45,436 nt of DNA, taken from an uncultured Lachnospiraceae bacterium. GTDB taxonomy: Bacteria > Bacillota > Clostridia > Lachnospirales > Lachnospiraceae. Within the stretch, counting starts at the first letter, position 1; each line of letters begins with the position of its first letter. The notes under the pieces are model-generated. The model was given only the letters and a program-made list of their open reading frames with translations, was not told the DNA's origin and did not search any database. This document shows positions 8,566-16,475 of the stretch, piece by piece. The stretch lies in NCBI GenBank assembly GCA_947627365.1, contig CANQVT010000019.1:1-45436 (forward strand). Reading direction: 5' to 3'. A program made the translations under genes and the position numbers.

Positions 8566-8640
8566 ATTTTGCATTTGATTTTTGTTTCTGATTCTTTGTT
8601 TCTCTGATTCTTTGTTTCCTTGATTTTTCTTTCTGTGCTC
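8566..8640. repeat. T-rich (A/G-rich in mRNA) degenerate repeats in the regulator leader
   Basis: The regulator leader carries repeated pieces on the plus strand: TGATTCTTTGTTTC occurs twice, with related TTTTTGTTTCTGATTC and TTGATTTTTCTTTC pieces. In the mRNA they read as GAAACAAAGAATCA units, similar in style to the exact array downstream of the same gene. No gene lies in this stretch. Confidence 0.7.
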
Positions 8641-8682
8641 TTTTTTCTTTATTCGTTAATCGGTTCACTACTTATGTAATTA

Positions 8683-8711
8683 ACCATACCACTAATCAGC
8701 TGTCCTGTCAA
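8683..8711 (-). promoter_or_regulatory. Promoter of the GntR/ABC operon
   Basis: TTGACA (8706-8711, perfect -35) is followed by 17 bases and TATGGT (8683-8688, four of six matches) on the minus strand. The A+T-rich segment around and after the -10, with the related pieces TTAGTGG and AAGTAGTG, is where a YtrA-type operator would be expected. Confidence 0.6.
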
Positions 8712-8723
8712 GCAGAAAAACGC

Positions 8724-8763
8724 AAAAAAATAAAGAATCTTCGAAACCTGGTTCAAAGATTCT
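8724..8763 (-). terminator. Rho-independent terminator after the small membrane-protein gene
   Basis: AGAATCTT (8734-8741) pairs perfectly with AAGATTCT (8756-8763) and three further pairs extend the stem after one mismatch. On the minus strand it is followed by a run of ten bases that are nearly all T (8724-8733). It insulates the GntR/ABC operon promoter from upstream transcription. Confidence 0.88.
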
Positions 8764-8787
8764 CTGTCAGCTCATTCATGGAATATT

Positions 8788-9207
8788 TCACAGCCGCACC
8801 CGCGAGCTCGCGACTACCGCCGCGCAGACCACACCGCCCGCGACAAGCGCATCCCTGGTCTGATCCGCTCTCAGAACATGCTTCAGCCCGAAGCAGTAGA
8901 TCAGGAAAAGGGCCGTCGCCACAAGAAAAATCAGCAGATGCCACAGCGCGAAGCGCCTCCTTGCGTCTGCCCCCGCTTTTTCCGCTTCTTCATACGTCAC
9001 GCCGCTGATCCAGTAAACGCTCTGCGTCGCCAGGATCATCGCAAAAAGCAGATCCAGAAATACAAGCACAACAATTCCCAGATTCTTGCCTGCCCCGATC
9101 ATTGGAAAATACATTCCCCCGCCGTATATGTAAAAAAGTATCACGGCTACCAACAAAACCTGCCACACCCAGAACAACGTATAGGATTTTTTCCGATAAG
9201 CAGTCAT
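8788..9207 (-). CDS. Small membrane protein of unknown function
   Basis: A 139-aa protein with four predicted membrane segments: WVWQVLLVAVILFYIY, IVVLVFLDLLFAMILA, LLIFLVATALFLIYC and ALVAGGVVCAAVVA. The loop YEEAEKAGADARRRF lies between helices 2 and 3. I do not recognise a family. The ATG at 9207 has GGAGG eight bases upstream, and a promoter is visible inside the end of the TatD-like gene. The protein ends abruptly in SSRVRL after the last helix, while another frame continues with a plausible polar tail ending NELTENL, so a C-terminal frameshift is possible. Confidence 0.7.
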   Translation of the reverse strand: MTAYRKKSYTLFWVWQVLLVAVILFYIYGGGMYFPMIGAGKNLGIVVLVFLDLLFAMILATQSVYWISGVTYEEAEKAGADARRRFALWHLLIFLVATALFLIYCFGLKHVLRADQTRDALVAGGVVCAAVVASSRVRL

Positions 9208-9229
9208 ATCATCGCCTCCATATATACAA

Positions 9230-9259
9230 AATATATTCCGCATATGATCCTTCTGTCAA
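9230..9259 (-). promoter_or_regulatory. Promoter of the small membrane-protein gene
   Basis: TTGACA (9254-9259) and TATATT (9230-9235) are spaced by 18 bases on the minus strand, ending about 23 bases before the start codon. The -35 box overlaps the final codons of the TatD-like gene. Confidence 0.6.
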
Positions 9260-10248
9260 CCAGTAAATACGTGAAAGTTCTCTTTCAGGCAAGCTCGCAG
9301 CTGTCCCGGCTGCATCTGCTTTTCCTTCGCGACAAATTTCAGATTTTTTTCCAGCACAGCTGGAATATCTCTGAAAGATACTGCTCCCGTCTCCTGCCCG
9401 CTCATCCATGCAATCGAAGAGAGGCCGTCCGTCTCCAAGAACATCCGCTCTGCCGGAATCTCGCGCAGCATGCGTTCATACAACGGCGTAAAATTCTCCG
9501 CCAGATCCGGTCCCAGCGTGAAATAGCAACCGACTTCCAGAAATTTTTCAAACTCCGCCTCGCTGCCGGAATACCAATGTACGCAAACCTTCCCCGGAAA
9601 ATCGCCGATCATCTCCGCGATCTGCCGCTCCTGCCCTTTCGTGTGCAGGACAATCGGCCTTTTAAGCTCCGCCGCAATCTCAAGCTGCTGCGCGAATACA
9701 TGCCTCTGCACGGCAAGCGGAACCTCACACCATACAGAGTCCATGCCGATCTCCCCGACGATCGGGCTGGCCATGAATAATTCCCGGCAATCCTGCGGAT
9801 CAAAACGGTCGCCGTACCACGGGTGAATGCCGAAACTGAGTATGCAGCTCCCGTTTTGTTTCGCCGATTGTTTCTCCGATGTGCCCGAATCATTCATTCT
9901 GTCTCTGTTCGCCGTTCGGGAATCATCGGGCGCATATCGACCGGAAAATATGCCTCCATCCCACTTCTCCTGCTGATCATTCCCCTCTCCCGATTCAAGG
10001 CCCCGCCGCATAAACTCCCACTCTTGCGGCGTCCCGCAGCTGAACACGGTATTGATCCCATATTCTCTTCGCGCCGCAAGTTCCTGCGCCGCGAGCGCGG
10101 ACAGTTCCTGTTTTGTCAGTTTATCCCGGTATCCCTCCGACAGGCAGAGCAGATGCGCATGCATATCCAGCATGCCTATACAATCCTTTTTCTTGTCCTG
10201 TACATCATAGGTTTCAGAAGAATCAGATTGAACTTTCCCATTTTCCAT
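9256..10248 (-). CDS. TatD-family metal-dependent hydrolase
   Basis: This 330-aa amidohydrolase-fold protein has TatD motifs in order: DMHAH (28-32), SFGIHPWY (138-145), GEIGMD (165-170), LHTKG (201-205), HWYSG (224-228) and LETDG (271-275). These provide the His/Glu/Asp metal ligands of TatD-type DNases and hydrolases. Between the first and second motif sits a polar, low-complexity insertion (about residues 86-133, rich in Asp, Arg, Ser and Gln), which makes the protein longer than the usual 250-270 aa. The first 20 residues are also extra. The ribosome binding site is weak. It follows the restriction operon by 30 bases and may be cotranscribed. The substrate is unknown. Confidence 0.85.
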   Translation of the reverse strand: MENGKVQSDSSETYDVQDKKKDCIGMLDMHAHLLCLSEGYRDKLTKQELSALAAQELAARREYGINTVFSCGTPQEWEFMRRGLESGEGNDQQEKWDGGIFSGRYAPDDSRTANRDRMNDSGTSEKQSAKQNGSCILSFGIHPWYGDRFDPQDCRELFMASPIVGEIGMDSVWCEVPLAVQRHVFAQQLEIAAELKRPIVLHTKGQERQIAEMIGDFPGKVCVHWYSGSEAEFEKFLEVGCYFTLGPDLAENFTPLYERMLREIPAERMFLETDGLSSIAWMSGQETGAVSFRDIPAVLEKNLKFVAKEKQMQPGQLRACLKENFHVFTG

Positions 10249-10278
10249 CGTGTTGGTCCTTATCTTTTTTGCATGCGT

Positions 10279-11016
10279 TTAAATCGATCCATAAACTACG
10301 TACGGCATTTTCTCTAACGTTTGTTTCCTCTCTTTCCAATCCGGCATCAGCACGGAGAGGAAACTGTAAAATTGTTTCGAGTGATTCGGATAGAGAAAAT
10401 GGCAATATTCATGCATAACCACGTATTCAATACAGTTTCTCGGAGCTTGAAGAAGGCGTTTATTAAGCGTAATAATCCCTTTCTTCTTCAGGCAAGTTCC
10501 CCAACGGGTATCCATATCCCTGATATGCAGCAAAGGTACTCCCACTCCGTATTTCCGGAATACCGGATATAATTCTTCTACTATTTCACCAAAAACTGTT
10601 TTGCATTGCTGATCAAGGAATTGCTGTACCATCTTCTGCTTTTTTAACGTATTATCAGGTTCTTTGACGGTCAGGATAATATATACCCCATCTGATGTGA
10701 CAGAATCCCGGTCATCCTTCAAAACTCTGAGCCGGAGTCCGCGCCCTTGTATATAAAACGTTTCGCCGCTGACATATTTTTTCGGCTGAGACTGATACCG
10801 GGCCATTTCCTCAAATCTTTTGACCGCCTTTTGTATATATTTGGCTTTCCTGCGAACGAACTCATCAATCTCAAAAACCGATACATCAAAACCGGCAGAC
10901 ACAAAGACCCGGCCGTCTCTGCAAATTCTCAGGTTCAGATTCTTTACCTGTTTTCGCTCCAGATAATATCTGATTCCGCCGTTATTGGAAGAAACGGTCC
11001 TGACAACATTTTCCAT
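10279..11016 (-). CDS. YgjP-like zinc metallopeptidase (DUF45/SprT-like)
   Basis: The 245-aa protein carries HEYCHFL (HExxH zinc motif, residues 202-206) followed by the third-ligand region NHSKQFY. The motif DTRWGTCLKKKGIITLNKRL before it is the hallmark of the YgjP/DUF45 metal-dependent hydrolase family. The N-terminal half (YYLERKQVKNLNLRI, FVSAG) also matches that family. The ATG at 11016 has GGAGG upstream, and the gene begins four bases after the hsdR stop, so it is the last gene of the restriction operon. Genes of this family are often found next to type I restriction systems; their role there is not established. Confidence 0.88.
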   Translation of the reverse strand: MENVVRTVSSNNGGIRYYLERKQVKNLNLRICRDGRVFVSAGFDVSVFEIDEFVRRKAKYIQKAVKRFEEMARYQSQPKKYVSGETFYIQGRGLRLRVLKDDRDSVTSDGVYIILTVKEPDNTLKKQKMVQQFLDQQCKTVFGEIVEELYPVFRKYGVGVPLLHIRDMDTRWGTCLKKKGIITLNKRLLQAPRNCIEYVVMHEYCHFLYPNHSKQFYSFLSVLMPDWKERKQTLEKMPYVVYGSI

Positions 11017-11020
11017 ACGG

Positions 11021-14000
11021 CTAAAACCTCCTGAGCGCAACGGCTTTCACATTGTCTATGATTTTGTCAATCAGGTCAAAAGACAATTTCAGTCCCCGCT
11101 TTTTCTCGTACTCATAAAAGAGGTCGTCAATATTCTGAGAAATCCGGTCATGAATCGTTTCGTTATTCGTCCAATCCACCTGGCTGTGCGCTGCGATAAT
11201 CTTCGTTATTTCTTCCGATATCTCTGCAACAAAATCAGGCGTAATTATATCGCTCTCCACTTCTTCGAAAATCGGAATTAAGACACCGTAAAAAGCCTGC
11301 GCATGAACGTTTTCCCGAATTCTGTCCGGATAACTTACCGTACTCCTTCCGACATGATAGTCCTCCATAATGGATTTCATTTTTGCGAAATACTCCGCTT
11401 CAGAAATCACTTTTTCCTTATAGAGATCCAGCGCCTCTTTAATCCGTTTTGAGAAGCTGTCATAATAGGCAGGATTTTCATCCCGTTTTTCGCTGATTCT
11501 TTTGGTGAGTCTGCTTGCTATGGCATCCGCTTTCGCGCGCAGCGAGCCCAGCTCGCCCAGCTCCTTCTCAAAATCATCTTTGTTGAGAATATCAACCGGG
11601 CTGGTAATCTGCTTCAGACCTGCAACCGAGAGATGCGTATCGAGCAGGTTCTGCATCTGTTTCTCATATTCCCTGTTATCAATCGCATCACAATATCGGA
11701 TTTTTACGCTGCGGCGGACTTTGGAAAAATAAGCAAACATATCCTGATACTTCTTCCGTTCGTCTTTTGGAAGCGCGTTGTATGCCTGCTCGGCATTCAG
11801 CACAAGGTTCAGCGCACGCCCGTAAACGCACACCCGATCGTAGAAATCTTTTCGGATCCCATCATCTGCCAGCAATACCTCCACTGCCTCAGAATCACCG
11901 GTATCCGGAATTGTCACAAACAGATCCGTCAGCTGGGTATATGCATTTCGAAGGTCTCCAACGGCAGTTATCACATCTGTAACAACCCCTTTGAGGTCAC
12001 CGCAGTCGAAGTTCTCCAGTCCTGCTCCACTGTACATATCCACCGCGATATCAAGATTCTCAATCAATCCCCGGTAGTCCACGATCATGCCGTAGTCCTT
12101 GCCTTCGTACAGGCGATTCGTCCTTGCAATCGCCTGCAAAAGCGCATGTTCTTTCAGTTCCTTATCAATGTACAAAACCTGACAGATCGGGACGTCAAAG
12201 CCCGTGAGAAGCTTACTGCACACAATCAGAATGTCAATCTCGCCATCGCAGAATTTATTTTTCATTGCCTCTTCATAGCAATCTGCGGAACCGTATTGTC
12301 TCATCATTTTATCCCAGTACGCAATGACCAGATCGTCTGTGCCTTCGTCCATATCGTCAACGCTCTCCCGCATATCCGGAGGAGAGATCACAACCGCACA
12401 GTTCAAGTCTCCAAACCGTTCAAAACAGTCCAGATAGCGTACCGCATCCCGCTTGTAGTTTGTCGCAAGCATCGCCTTAAACCCGGTATTTTTGTATCCT
12501 TCAATGAAATGTTCGTTGATGTCCAGAGCAATCCTCTTGATACGCGCATCTGTCGACGTCAGTCGGCGAATACTGCTCCATTTTCTCCGGAGATCCTCCT
12601 TTTGCGCATCTGTCAAACGTTTGGTTGTCTGCCGAAACCACAGATCAATATTCTCCTCGTCTACTTTCTGCTCCACGAAGCGCCCCTCATAGATCAACGG
12701 AACTATCGCATGATCCTCCACGCCGTCCCTGATCGTATATTTATGGATCAATTTCCCAAACCGGGACATCGTATTCTTTTCACGCTTCATCAACGGCGTG
12801 CCTGTAAACCCTATATAGCAGGCGTTTGGGAATACGTTGCGCATCTCAACCGACATAAGCCCGTTGTTCGAACGATGGCTTTCATCTACCAGGACAAAGA
12901 GATTGCGGGAAGGATTTTTCGCTTCCTGCTTTTCCGCCGCCTGAAATTTGTTGATGACGCTGGTAATCACATCCGCTTTCTCACTGTTGATCAGTTCAAC
13001 AAGATGACGCCCGCTGGTCGCCCGAACCGGCTTCAGCCGTGTATGCGCAAAAGTCGCCGCGATCTGCCTGTCCAGTTCCTTGCGGTCTGTGACAATAACC
13101 ACTCGCGGATGCTCCGAAGCCAGTTCCAACAGGATATATTTTGCCAGCATAACCATTGTCAGGCTCTTTCCGCTTCCCTGACTATGCCATATCACGCCGC
13201 TTTGACGGTTGCCCCTCTCATCCGTCTCGGCAATTGTCTTTATGATCTCCTTTACTGCAAAAAACTGCTGGTAGCGACATACTTTTTTCACATTTGCGTC
13301 AAACAAAATAAAATACTGCATCAAATCGTAAATACGTTCGGGGCTGAACAATGCGATGATATTTCTGTCCTGTTCGGTCGGCAGACGATCTGAAACCAGA
13401 GAATCCAGTTTTTTCCTTAACCATCCGTGGTCCTGCTCTTTCCAAATGCTCCAGAACTTTTTCTGTGTTCCCGCTGTCGCATACATCACAACATTTTTAT
13501 TGGTCGCCATTACAAACTGGACAAACTTGAAGAGCTGCGGAATGTATTCCGCCTGCTGATTCCGAATCATCTGTTCCACTGCCTGATCGACAGGAATCTG
13601 AGGAGCCTTACATTCAATTACGGCAAAAGGAATCCCGTTGATAAACAACACCAGATCCGGACGAGCATTATGCCGCTTGTCAAGACTGTCTACCGCGAAC
13701 TCCTCCGTCACATAGAGCAGATTATTTTTCGGATGTTCCCAGTCAATATATTTCAGATTGAAGCTGAGTGTTTTACCGTCGCCGACAATTTCCGGATAGC
13801 TTTTGCCAAGTAACAGGGCATCGTAGATTTTCTCATTCGTAGTCACAAGCCCATCGGTCAACGACTCATCAAGATCCTCCATCGCACGCTCTATATTCGA
13901 CAGAGAAAACTCATTTCCAACTCCGGCGTAGGAATACCTGTTAAGCCGGCGAAGCTGTCCCCGCAAAATATCCTTCAGCAAAACATGGTACCGGCTCCCG

Positions 14001-14110
14001 CGCTGCTTTTCGCAGTCTTCCGGGGACAGATAAATATAGCCCATATCCTGCAAGAGTCTGAGTGCAGGACGCTTACTGGCGTTGCTTTCCAGATACATAT
14101 CTTTATTCAT
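11021..14110 (-). CDS. hsdR: Type I restriction enzyme, R subunit (HsdR)
   Basis: The 1029-aa motor-nuclease subunit cleaves unmethylated DNA after ATP-driven translocation. A PD-(D/E)xK nuclease core is visible near the N-terminus: Asp152 in RPDLVLF, then Glu166 and Lys168 in IECKAP. The superfamily 2 helicase follows with Walker A HSQGSGKSLT (309-318), LVDESHRS as the DEAD-box equivalent (about 407-414), GFTGTPL and ARTNRLYEG. All key residues are present and the length is normal, so the gene looks intact. AAGGAGAA precedes the ATG. It lies 38 bases after hsdS and is followed by the YgjP-like gene. Confidence 0.96.
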   Translation of the reverse strand: MNKDMYLESNASKRPALRLLQDMGYIYLSPEDCEKQRGSRYHVLLKDILRGQLRRLNRYSYAGVGNEFSLSNIERAMEDLDESLTDGLVTTNEKIYDALLLGKSYPEIVGDGKTLSFNLKYIDWEHPKNNLLYVTEEFAVDSLDKRHNARPDLVLFINGIPFAVIECKAPQIPVDQAVEQMIRNQQAEYIPQLFKFVQFVMATNKNVVMYATAGTQKKFWSIWKEQDHGWLRKKLDSLVSDRLPTEQDRNIIALFSPERIYDLMQYFILFDANVKKVCRYQQFFAVKEIIKTIAETDERGNRQSGVIWHSQGSGKSLTMVMLAKYILLELASEHPRVVIVTDRKELDRQIAATFAHTRLKPVRATSGRHLVELINSEKADVITSVINKFQAAEKQEAKNPSRNLFVLVDESHRSNNGLMSVEMRNVFPNACYIGFTGTPLMKREKNTMSRFGKLIHKYTIRDGVEDHAIVPLIYEGRFVEQKVDEENIDLWFRQTTKRLTDAQKEDLRRKWSSIRRLTSTDARIKRIALDINEHFIEGYKNTGFKAMLATNYKRDAVRYLDCFERFGDLNCAVVISPPDMRESVDDMDEGTDDLVIAYWDKMMRQYGSADCYEEAMKNKFCDGEIDILIVCSKLLTGFDVPICQVLYIDKELKEHALLQAIARTNRLYEGKDYGMIVDYRGLIENLDIAVDMYSGAGLENFDCGDLKGVVTDVITAVGDLRNAYTQLTDLFVTIPDTGDSEAVEVLLADDGIRKDFYDRVCVYGRALNLVLNAEQAYNALPKDERKKYQDMFAYFSKVRRSVKIRYCDAIDNREYEKQMQNLLDTHLSVAGLKQITSPVDILNKDDFEKELGELGSLRAKADAIASRLTKRISEKRDENPAYYDSFSKRIKEALDLYKEKVISEAEYFAKMKSIMEDYHVGRSTVSYPDRIRENVHAQAFYGVLIPIFEEVESDIITPDFVAEISEEITKIIAAHSQVDWTNNETIHDRISQNIDDLFYEYEKKRGLKLSFDLIDKIIDNVKAVALRRF

Positions 14111-14148
14111 AGATTTTCTCCTTTGTAAAAATACCCTTGTAATCCGGT

Positions 14149-15438
14149 TCAGGACTTCACTCTCACGATCCCCGTCATCAAGAGTCTTATCAACGTCTTT
14201 TTCAATTTCTTCATCTCATCCAGCTTACGCTGGTGAAGGGTGATGAGGTCGTCAATAGCACTCAAAAATCCACCTATTGCTCTCTGCTCTTCCTGGGTCG
14301 GATATGAAACAATAGTACTTCCCACAAGCTCCTTATTAAGATTATTTACGGCGCTCCCCGCTGCTAAGGACTTGTATTGAGCAAGCATTTGTTGAATTCC
14401 AAGAAGATGACATAGGAATGTTAAATCATAAACTTTCTTCTCGTTCCTGATGAGAAGCCACCCATCATGAATACAGCCATTTATACCCATAATATAAGGT
14501 TTGCCAAAACTCATTGAGTTTGAAAGAATCAAATCTCCCGGGTGCACTTCTCTTGTTTTTGCTAACCCCTCAGGTCGGATTTTCTCTTTAGTTTTTGTGA
14601 TATAATTCCCCATTGTCGGAGCATCGCCAATCTTTACCCAATTAAGTCCATCCTCTGCGTCCGTTATAAAGTCTTCTATCGGGCGTGGTGATCCTCCCCG
14701 CTCAATAATTACTGTGTCGCGAAACTTACGCTGTTCCCAAGGATCGGTAAATTCCGGAAATCGTATCTCAGGCACATTACCGTCATGTTTTGGAAACATC
14801 TTCTCCAGATATACTTTCTTCAACTTTTTCGTTTCATCGATCTTCTTCTGCTGAAGCTCTATCTCCTTATCCTGAACAGCAAGGATCCCGGCAATTTTTA
14901 TCCGCTCATTCAATGGCGGAAGAGGAAACGAAAACTTCATGAACTCAGAAAAGTGTACTCTCTGCTTTTCAATTAGCGAGCCGGTAGATACCTTATTGTA
15001 GTATGTGAGCATTGCATCACAGTTCAGCAGGTTATCCATAAACAATTGATCGTCTTCGTTCAGAGTTGCAAAAATATCATAATAGCCCGATACCGCGACA
15101 GGTTGATTCCCTTTATGGCGAGCGACCGCGCCAAACCGTAAATTCATCGGATTGTATGCATATTCACCCGGACGAATAATTTTATAGGAATTTTCTTTCT
15201 TTACCAAATGACTTCTCTCATACCGCTCTGTTTTTGGTGTAATACCCTCCTCAATCGTCAGACTGTATAACGGGTAAGCGGAAAGGTCATCTGTATATTC
15301 GCTTCTGCTTGTAAATAGCGTTGAAAAAAGGACTTCGCCCCATTCATCCGGGGCAATGCCAAGCGGCCCTTTTCTGTATCCTTCCGGCACTTCTCCACGC
15401 CGAATCTGTTGTATTCTATATGCAATCTCTTTCTCCAT
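14149..15438 (-). CDS. hsdS: Type I restriction-modification specificity subunit (HsdS)
   Basis: At 429 aa this is a full-length specificity subunit with two target-recognition domains, each followed by a conserved coiled-coil spacer. The first domain spans about residues 1-165 and the second about 225-385. The central spacer has LPPLNERIKIAGILAVQD and DETKKLKKVYLEKMF, and the C-terminal spacer has EEQRAIGGFLSAIDDLI and DEMKKLKKTLIRLL. The repeated KLKK helices indicate the usual internal symmetry. It sets which two half-sites are recognised; the sequence cannot be predicted from reading. GGAGGG precedes the ATG. Confidence 0.94.
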   Translation of the reverse strand: MEKEIAYRIQQIRRGEVPEGYRKGPLGIAPDEWGEVLFSTLFTSRSEYTDDLSAYPLYSLTIEEGITPKTERYERSHLVKKENSYKIIRPGEYAYNPMNLRFGAVARHKGNQPVAVSGYYDIFATLNEDDQLFMDNLLNCDAMLTYYNKVSTGSLIEKQRVHFSEFMKFSFPLPPLNERIKIAGILAVQDKEIELQQKKIDETKKLKKVYLEKMFPKHDGNVPEIRFPEFTDPWEQRKFRDTVIIERGGSPRPIEDFITDAEDGLNWVKIGDAPTMGNYITKTKEKIRPEGLAKTREVHPGDLILSNSMSFGKPYIMGINGCIHDGWLLIRNEKKVYDLTFLCHLLGIQQMLAQYKSLAAGSAVNNLNKELVGSTIVSYPTQEEQRAIGGFLSAIDDLITLHQRKLDEMKKLKKTLIRLLMTGIVRVKS

Positions 15439-15467
15439 GTTCCCTCCAGGGCTTCACGCTCGTATAT

Positions 15468-16475
15468 TTACCCTTTTAACCGCTTTACTTCTTCCGTCAG
15501 TTCATCTATATCTGCAGTTTCCATGCTTCTGCGATGTGCATCATACTTTTCGTATTCTGCATTCGCCAGCGTTTCCGCGACCTCACGCTGCACTGTGCCG
15601 AAATTCTCCAGTACCTCCCGTCCGTTAAACCGCAGAAATTGATTCAGCTTGTCCTCCCAGTCGGCCATATGCATAACCTGATGCTGTTTGGCCTGCAGCT
15701 CCGCATAATCCAGATACATATTCACGATCAGATTCAGCGTGCTGATTTCCTCCTGCGTCATATAGTTCTTCGCTACAATTATATCGCTTCGGCGAACCTT
15801 TGCTCCCCTAAAAGCGGTAAGTCCCATATTGTCCCTGGAAGAATCCGCTCTGGCTGCGATCATTTCGGCTGCAGTATATCCGGTCGCCGCATATTCCAGC
15901 TTGTTCTGCACTGTCTTGAAAAACAGCTGCGCGGCATTACTCTTGCTGTCATAATCCACTGACAGAGCAAAAATATCCTTTACTTTCTGATATACTCGCT
16001 TCTCACTGGCCCGAATATCGCGAATCCGCTCCAGCAGTTCGTCAAAATAATCCGCCCCGAATTCTTGCGGATTTTTCAGCCGTTCGTCGTTCAGCACGAA
16101 GCCTTTTTTCATATATTCCGTCAGAATACCGCTCGCCCATTTGCGAAAATGAATACCTACATTGCTGCGGACACGATAACCGACAGCGAGAATCATATCC
16201 AAATTATAATGCTTGATCTCTCTGTTTACCCGTCGTTTCCCCTCTGATTGAACTATCCGGAAATTCCGGATAGTTCGGTCTTCGCTCAATTCGCCGTCTG
16301 CATAGATGTCAATAATATGTTCGTTGATTGTCCGAACATTTACCTGATACAGCTCCGCCATCGTTCTCTGAGGCATCCATACCGTCTCGCCGTCAAAATA
16401 TACATCTATTTTCGTATCGCCCTTTTCATTCTGGTAAATCAGAATTTTTCCGGTATCAGCCAGTTCATTATTCAT
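15468..16475 (-). CDS. RhuM-family protein embedded in the restriction operon
   Basis: This 335-aa protein matches the RhuM (virulence protein RhuM) family. It has VYFDGETVWMPQRTMAELY with a nearby DNA-binding-like element (VNVRTINEHIIDIY), FRIVQSEGKRRVNREIKHY, LDMILAVGYRVRSNVGIHFR and ADSSRDNMGLTAF. Its start overlaps the hsdM stop as ATGA, and hsdS follows 29 bases downstream, so it is cotranscribed and coupled with the methylase. RhuM genes are common inside type I restriction loci of gut bacteria, but their biochemical role is not known. The gene is full-length and undamaged. Confidence 0.9.
   Translation of the reverse strand: MNNELADTGKILIYQNEKGDTKIDVYFDGETVWMPQRTMAELYQVNVRTINEHIIDIYADGELSEDRTIRNFRIVQSEGKRRVNREIKHYNLDMILAVGYRVRSNVGIHFRKWASGILTEYMKKGFVLNDERLKNPQEFGADYFDELLERIRDIRASEKRVYQKVKDIFALSVDYDSKSNAAQLFFKTVQNKLEYAATGYTAAEMIAARADSSRDNMGLTAFRGAKVRRSDIIVAKNYMTQEEISTLNLIVNMYLDYAELQAKQHQVMHMADWEDKLNQFLRFNGREVLENFGTVQREVAETLANAEYEKYDAHRRSMETADIDELTEEVKRLKG

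Noticed and set aside
11633-13393. 586-codon plus-strand frame opposite hsdR
   Set aside because: It is fully antisense to hsdR, whose helicase and nuclease motifs are complete; no ribosome binding site or known domain.
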